Assembly: GCA_013140395.1 (NCBI GenBank)
Contig: JABFSY010000279.1
Location: 1-9,426 of the forward strand
DNA from: Cyclobacteriaceae bacterium
Lineage (GTDB): Bacteria > Bacteroidota > Bacteroidia > Cytophagales > Cyclobacteriaceae
Length of the DNA stretch: 9,426 nucleotides
Direction of reading: 5' to 3'
The translations under genes were made by a program, and so were the position numbers. The notes under the pieces were generated by a model that saw only the letters and a list, made by a program, of their open reading frames with translations, had not been told where the DNA came from and did not search any database. Below are positions 5,009 through 9,426 of the stretch, piece by piece. Every line of letters begins with the position of its first letter. Positions within the stretch are counted from its first letter, which is position 1.

Positions 5009-8000
5009 ATGCAACTATCGAAGCTGGAGATCAAAGGGTTTAAAAGTTTTGCAGATAAAATCGTCATCAATTTTGACGAAGGAATCACAGGCATTGTTGG
5101 GCCAAATGGTTGCGGAAAATCCAATGTGGTGGACTCTATTCGCTGGGTATTAGGCGAGCAAAAAACGAGCGCGTTACGCTCAGAGAAAATGGAAAATGTC
5201 ATTTTCAACGGCACCAGCCAACGTTCTGCGCAGCAAATGGCTGAAGTTTCTCTGACAATCAACAACACAAAGAACATTTTGCCAACTGAATATTCTCAAA
5301 TCACAATTACCAGGCGTTTGTACCGCTCGGGGGAAAGTGAATATTTATTAAATGGCGTGGCCTGCCGACTAAAAGACATCACCAACTTGTTCCTGGATAC
5401 CGGGGTAGCATCCAACAGTTACGCGATCATCGAACTTGGAATGGTAGACGATCTTTTAAACGACCGTGACAATTCCCGAAGAATGCTGTTTGAAGAAGCG
5501 GCCGGTATCTCCAAATTCAAAAAGCGGAAAAAAGAAACGCTTAAAAAATTAGAAGATACAGACGCGGATTTGGAGCGGGTGGAGGATTTACTCTTCGAGA
5601 TTGAAAAAAATATGAAAAGCCTGGAGAAGCAGGCCAAACAAACCGAACAGTACTATAAGATCAAAGAAGACTACAAAGAGAAGAGCATTCATCTGGCAAA
5701 AGTAGTAGTCAATAAACAGAAGGATAAGTTTGGCTCACTCAACAAGCAAATTGAAACAGAGAACGACCGTAAGACCAAGTTAGCGGCTGAAGTGGCAGAG
5801 AAAGAGGCGCTGATCGAGAAATCCAAAGCGGAATTGATTTTAAAAGAAAAGACGTTGTCGTCTCGTCAAAAGTCAATCAATGAGTTTGTTTCTAAAATCA
5901 GGCAGTACGAGAGCGATAAACAAGTCAAAAATGAACGCCTTCGTTTTTTAACGGATCGTGTTAACAATCTGAAAGACCAAATTGATCAGGATAAAAAGAG
6001 CAACGAACGCGCACGTTTTAGTATTCAAAGCCTAGAGTCAGAAAGAGAGTCTGCTCAATCCATATTGACTGAAATCACCAACAAGGTCGAGGCACTTCGC
6101 AACGAATACGAAAGTCAAAAAGCAACCACCTACACACTGCAAGGAGAATCAGACGCATTGCGTCAAGTACATCGCGCCAAGCAAGAAGAATCTTTCCAGT
6201 TAAATAAAGGTTTAGAGATTCGTGAAATCCAAGTCTCGTCTTTTAAACAAGAGTTAGAGCGCACTACTACAGACACCCATCAACAAAGCACCAGCCTTGC
6301 GGAGTTTGAAAAGAAGCTAGTGTTGTTGAACGAAGACATCGGACAAAAAAATAATTACCTAGAAAAACTAAAAAGAGAAGAGGAAGAGGTTTACCAACGA
6401 ATCGGATCACTGGAAAAAACCATTGATATGATTCGTGAAGAAATGACGGAGAACAGCAGAAAACTGGACGCACGTCAAAATGAATTTCAACTGACAAAAT
6501 CGCTGGTTGAAAATTTGGAAGGCTTCCCCGAGGCCATCAAGTTCTTGAAAAAGAATGTTGAGTTAACGAAAAACGCTCCTCTCCTATCTGATATTCTTTC
6601 TACCACTGAAGAATATCGAGTGGCCATTGAAAACTATTTAGAGCCCTACCTCAATTACTATATCGTAGACCATGAGGCGCATGCTTACGAAGCGATTAAT
6701 ATATTAAGTGATGCCAGCAAAGGAAAGGCTAACTTTTTCATTTTGGATGCCTTCGAAAAATTTACGCCCTCCTCGCTTCAAATGTATGGAGATGCTTTTC
6801 CCGCCACCCAGATTATTGAGTTCGATCCCAAGTACTCAAAGTTGATGGCTTTCATTTTGGACAAAGTGTACGTTGCAGAAGGAGACATTAAAAACATTCC
6901 ATCTTCAGATGATAACACCTTTATTACGAAGAGTGGAAAAGTAACCAAACGCAGATTTAGTATTTCAGGCGGATCGGTTGGATTGTTTGAAGGGAAAAAG
7001 ATCGGTCGTGCAAAGAACCTAGAAAAGCTCGACAAGGAGATCAAAGACCTTACGAAAAAAGTTGAAGATATTCGATTCTCATTGCTTGACAGACAGCGGG
7101 AGTTGGAGCGCCTGCGCAATAATACGCTCAAGCAACAAATTGAAGAAGCGCAGAGCGCCATCAAATTGGTAAGTGACGAACATATTTCGGTGCGCACCAA
7201 ACAAGAACAATTTTCCAGCATGCTTAGTAGTGCGGATCTGCGAAGAGAAGATATTTTGGAAAAAATTGAATCGCTGACTTTGGAGTTGGAGGATATAAAG
7301 CCAAAATCGGAGTTGGCTAAGATAGAATTAAGCCAACACGAAGAGAAAATGAAGTTGATCGTGAATGACTTGGCCACTCAAAACGATTTGCTAAGCCAAA
7401 AATCATCAGCATTCAATGAACAAAATATATTCTTCCATCAGCAAGAGAATAGAGTGAAGAGTGTGGAACAAGAAATTCGGTTCAAGCAAGAATCAATGGA
7501 GCAAAGCAGCTTGCGCATTGAAACAAATAGCGAAGAATTGAAAAAGAATGAGGAAGAGTCCAAAACAATTGTCGAGACCACTCAAAATAACGATACCGAC
7601 CTCATCGGCATGTATGGCGAAAAAGAGGAGATGGAGAAAGGACTGAGTGAAGCGGAAAAAGAATACTACACCGGCCGAGGGGAAATAGACCAATACGACA
7701 AAGATCTCCGCGAAACACAGCATCAGCGCCAAAACATTGACACCGTGTTAATGGAATTGCAAAATCAACTTAATGAAAGCAAACTCCAATTAAACTCAGT
7801 GAAAGAACGCCTATCGGTTGAGTTTAACGTGGATTTGGATTCCGTAGTAGGAGAAGCAACCCCTGAAGAAGCAGAAGCTCTGATGAAGTTGGATGATGAG
7901 AAGATGAGAGCGGACGTATCAAAGATTCGCGAAAAGCTCGATAACATGGGCCCGATCAACCCTATGGCGATGGAAGCCTACAATGAGATCAAACAACGGA

Positions 8001-8551
8001 ATGATTTTATCATAACACAAAAAGATGATTTGTTGAAGGCGAAAGAATCTTTGTTCAGCACGATCAGCGAAATCGAAGGAGTAGCGAGCGAAACGTTTAT
8101 GCAAGCGTTCGGTCAAATCAAAGAACATTTTGTGCGCGTCTTCCGCTCATTGTTTAATGAAGGCGATGATTGCGATTTGAAATTGACCGACCCAAGCAAA
8201 CCGCTAGATTCCGAAATCGACATTATTGCCAAGCCAAAAGGAAAACGCCCGCTCACCATCAACCAACTTTCGGGTGGTGAGAAAACGTTAACCGCTACCG
8301 CGTTGCTATTCTCTATGTACTTATTGAAGCCCGCTCCATTCTGTATCTTCGATGAGGTGGATGCACCTTTGGATGATGCGAACATTGATAAATTCAATAA
8401 CATTATTCGCAGTTTTAGTAAAGACAGTCAATTTGTAATTGTTACGCACAATAAGCGCACGATGACAACAACCGATGTCATTTACGGAATCACCATGGTG
8501 GAAAAAGGAATTTCCAGAGTGGTGCCAGTTGATTTGAGGGAGTTGGCATAG
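5009..8551 (+). CDS. smc: Chromosome partition protein SMC (bacterial condensin ATPase)
   Basis: An 1180-residue protein, the usual SMC length. The N-terminal head begins MQLSKLEIKGFKSFADK, typical for the family, which fixes the start. Walker A is GPNGCGKS (31-38) and the arginine-finger region is SALR (54-57). Two long charged coiled-coil arms (about 165-500 and 665-975) flank the hinge (about 505-660, from GFPEAIKFL to the GGSVGLFEG segment). The C-terminal head has NMGPINPMAMEAY (about 980), the ABC signature LSGGEK (1087-1092) and Walker B CIFDE (1112-1116), followed by the D-loop region. SMC dimerises through the hinge and, with the ScpA kleisin and ScpB (not in this window), forms the condensin that loads on DNA and extrudes loops for chromosome segregation. 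Odd point: where other SMCs have S-Q-G in the Q-loop, this protein has E-L-G (142-144), so the metal-binding glutamine seems replaced by Leu143. The gene stands alone, with divergent and convergent neighbours. Confidence 0.97.
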   Translation: MQLSKLEIKGFKSFADKIVINFDEGITGIVGPNGCGKSNVVDSIRWVLGEQKTSALRSEKMENVIFNGTSQRSAQQMAEVSLTINNTKNILPTEYSQITITRRLYRSGESEYLLNGVACRLKDITNLFLDTGVASNSYAIIELGMVDDLLNDRDNSRRMLFEEAAGISKFKKRKKETLKKLEDTDADLERVEDLLFEIEKNMKSLEKQAKQTEQYYKIKEDYKEKSIHLAKVVVNKQKDKFGSLNKQIETENDRKTKLAAEVAEKEALIEKSKAELILKEKTLSSRQKSINEFVSKIRQYESDKQVKNERLRFLTDRVNNLKDQIDQDKKSNERARFSIQSLESERESAQSILTEITNKVEALRNEYESQKATTYTLQGESDALRQVHRAKQEESFQLNKGLEIREIQVSSFKQELERTTTDTHQQSTSLAEFEKKLVLLNEDIGQKNNYLEKLKREEEEVYQRIGSLEKTIDMIREEMTENSRKLDARQNEFQLTKSLVENLEGFPEAIKFLKKNVELTKNAPLLSDILSTTEEYRVAIENYLEPYLNYYIVDHEAHAYEAINILSDASKGKANFFILDAFEKFTPSSLQMYGDAFPATQIIEFDPKYSKLMAFILDKVYVAEGDIKNIPSSDDNTFITKSGKVTKRRFSISGGSVGLFEGKKIGRAKNLEKLDKEIKDLTKKVEDIRFSLLDRQRELERLRNNTLKQQIEEAQSAIKLVSDEHISVRTKQEQFSSMLSSADLRREDILEKIESLTLELEDIKPKSELAKIELSQHEEKMKLIVNDLATQNDLLSQKSSAFNEQNIFFHQQENRVKSVEQEIRFKQESMEQSSLRIETNSEELKKNEEESKTIVETTQNNDTDLIGMYGEKEEMEKGLSEAEKEYYTGRGEIDQYDKDLRETQHQRQNIDTVLMELQNQLNESKLQLNSVKERLSVEFNVDLDSVVGEATPEEAEALMKLDDEKMRADVSKIREKLDNMGPINPMAMEAYNEIKQRNDFIITQKDDLLKAKESLFSTISEIEGVASETFMQAFGQIKEHFVRVFRSLFNEGDDCDLKLTDPSKPLDSEIDIIAKPKGKRPLTINQLSGGEKTLTATALLFSMYLLKPAPFCIFDEVDAPLDDANIDKFNNIIRSFSKDSQFVIVTHNKRTMTTTDVIYGITMVEKGISRVVPVDLRELA

Positions 8552-8558
8552 AAATTAA

Positions 8559-8627
8559 GATTTAAGGTTCAAGATTCAAGGTTCAAGGTTCAAGATTTCT
8601 GGTTTAGAAGTCGATTTTGAATCTTGA
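8559..8627. repeat. Heptamer tandem repeat with inverted partner in the convergent intergenic gap
   Basis: Positions 8559-8593 are five consecutive heptamers (GATTTAA, GGTTCAA, GATTCAA, GGTTCAA, GGTTCAA) with a decayed sixth at 8594-8600. TCAAGATTCAA (8569-8579) has an exact 11-base inverted copy at 8617-8627 (TTGAATCTTGA), with a 37-base interval, and a T5 run follows directly (8628-8632). It lies between the convergent ends of smc and the EamA gene, so it may act as a weak terminator on the plus strand. The stem is AT-rich and the loop long, so that role is uncertain. Confidence 0.7.
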
Positions 8628-8650
8628 TTTTTGAATTACCTAAACTTTTT

Positions 8651-9426
8651 TTAAGCTTTAACACGCTGCCCTATATAGAGTGCCGTTAATACGAAGGCAG
8701 CACCTAATGCTGTTAACAGTGTGAAAGGTTCATCTAATAGAAATGTTGCGTACGTCAACCCAAAAATTGGGCATAGAAAAAGCCAGATCGATGCGCGAAC
8801 AGCATCGTCTTTAAGTAGGCGAAGCCAAAGTTGCACCGCACCAATAGAAACGGGAATCACTAGCCAGGTAAGCGAAAGAAAAAATTTCAAATCGAATGAG
8901 TTGTCGCCACTTTCAAATAGCAATGCAAACGGAAGTAGCATCATGCCTCCGAAAAAAACTTGCCAGGCGTTAATTGTTGTCCGCTGCAGCTTCCATTTTA
9001 CAGAAGCATAGTAGACAGAGCCAATCGAATACATGAGCATACAAAGAACAATCAGCAAAACCCCGGAAACAGTTGCGTGCTTAGTTTTTAAAAGTGGTAG
9101 TGTGGCGATCGCCACACCTAGCATACCAATAAAAATGCTAAGCCATTCGCGCCAAAGCACTTTCCGTTTCAAGGTTTGAGAAGAAAGAACTCCTATTAAC
9201 AATGGGTTCAATGCAATGGCCATAGCTGTAATTCCGGCTGCCACGTTTTTTAGCGCAATGATAAAAATGCCCAAATACAAAGCTGTGTTGAACGCGCCAA
9301 AGACACCTACTTGCCACCATTCTATGCCGGATGGAAAAGCGTAACGCTTAATCACATGGGAGAATAGCAACAGAAGAACGCCCGCAGCTAGAAACCGGAT
9401 GGTGAAGAAAGTTAACGGTTCAACAG
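8651..9426 (-). CDS. EamA/DMT-superfamily membrane transporter, partial (N-terminus outside window)
   Basis: The minus-strand frame ends at TAA (8653-8651) and remains open to the window edge at 9426, giving 257 complete codons. A TTG at 9370 is only an internal codon: upstream in the same frame the protein continues with EPLTFFTIRFLAAG, the typical second helix of the family. I count about nine hydrophobic segments; a full EamA protein has ten and around 290 residues, so helix 1 and about 30 residues are missing. Two related halves are visible: the first ends near GMLGVAIATLPLL, and the second begins at TVSGVLLIVLC and ends with LLDEPFTLLTALGAAF, the family's closing motif. These proteins export or exchange small metabolites at the inner membrane. 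The substrate cannot be told from sequence. The gene converges on smc with a 99-bp gap. Confidence 0.9.
   Translation of the reverse strand, partial: VEPLTFFTIRFLAAGVLLLLFSHVIKRYAFPSGIEWWQVGVFGAFNTALYLGIFIIALKNVAAGITAMAIALNPLLIGVLSSQTLKRKVLWREWLSIFIGMLGVAIATLPLLKTKHATVSGVLLIVLCMLMYSIGSVYYASVKWKLQRTTINAWQVFFGGMMLLPFALLFESGDNSFDLKFFLSLTWLVIPVSIGAVQLWLRLLKDDAVRASIWLFLCPIFGLTYATFLLDEPFTLLTALGAAFVLTALYIGQRVKA

Noticed and set aside
6778..7377. 199-residue minus-strand frame inside smc
   Set aside because: It is antisense to the coiled-coil region of a convincing SMC; its serine- and leucine-rich make-up is what reverse-reading Glu/Lys-rich coiled coil gives.
9368..9370. TTG at 9370 as the start of the EamA protein
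   Set aside because: The frame continues upstream with a typical EamA helix (PLTFFTIRFLAAG), and a start here would remove the first two helices.
1..9426. Defence, toxin-antitoxin or biosynthetic system
   Set aside because: No gene in the window shows nuclease, toxin, methyltransferase or biosynthetic enzyme motifs; the genes are surface, membrane, condensin and transporter proteins.

Overview
The window looks like chromosomal DNA from a Bacteroidota bacterium, most likely of the Cytophagales type. Three things suggest this: a secreted multi-domain protein with SprB-type and Bacteroidota-type Ig-like repeats, an SMC protein with the sequence style of that phylum, and start sites without Shine-Dalgarno sequences but with TAnnTTTG-like -7 boxes. 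The genus cannot be named from the sequence.

Layout. Positions 1-3777 (minus strand) hold the first 1259 codons of a very large secreted surface protein whose 3' end lies outside the window. It starts with GTG, has a signal peptide, one SprB-like repeat, a chain of alternating Ig/PKD-like domains encoded by 525-bp DNA repeats (two almost identical), a PA14-like domain and further Ig-like domains. Just upstream, and overlapping it by four bases (GTGA), is a 107-residue secreted protein (3774-4097, minus) that is essentially one SprB-like domain. The two appear to form a translationally coupled unit. An intrinsic terminator (4191-4217, minus) separates this unit from a 174-residue single-span membrane protein (4255-4779, minus) of unknown function.

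Positions 4780-5008 are a divergent intergenic region with candidate -7 boxes on both strands and a 7-bp-periodic tract. The chromosome condensin gene smc follows (5009-8551, plus). Its ATPase motifs are intact except that the usual Q-loop glutamine position appears to be leucine. A 99-bp convergent gap holds a second, different heptamer repeat tract with an inverted partner. The window ends with a minus-strand EamA/DMT-family membrane transporter (8651-9426) whose first roughly 30 residues are outside.

How the parts relate. The small SprB-like protein and the large repeat protein probably act together at the cell surface (adhesion, gliding or matrix binding, by inference), probably exported by Sec and then a type IX secretion system, although the C-terminal sorting domain that would show this is not in view. 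The smc and EamA genes are separate housekeeping or transport units. I see no defence system, mobile element, CRISPR array, rRNA or tRNA gene. The best candidate for something new is the coupled small-SprB/large-adhesin pair, with its recent repeat amplification and a T8 tract next to the start codon.
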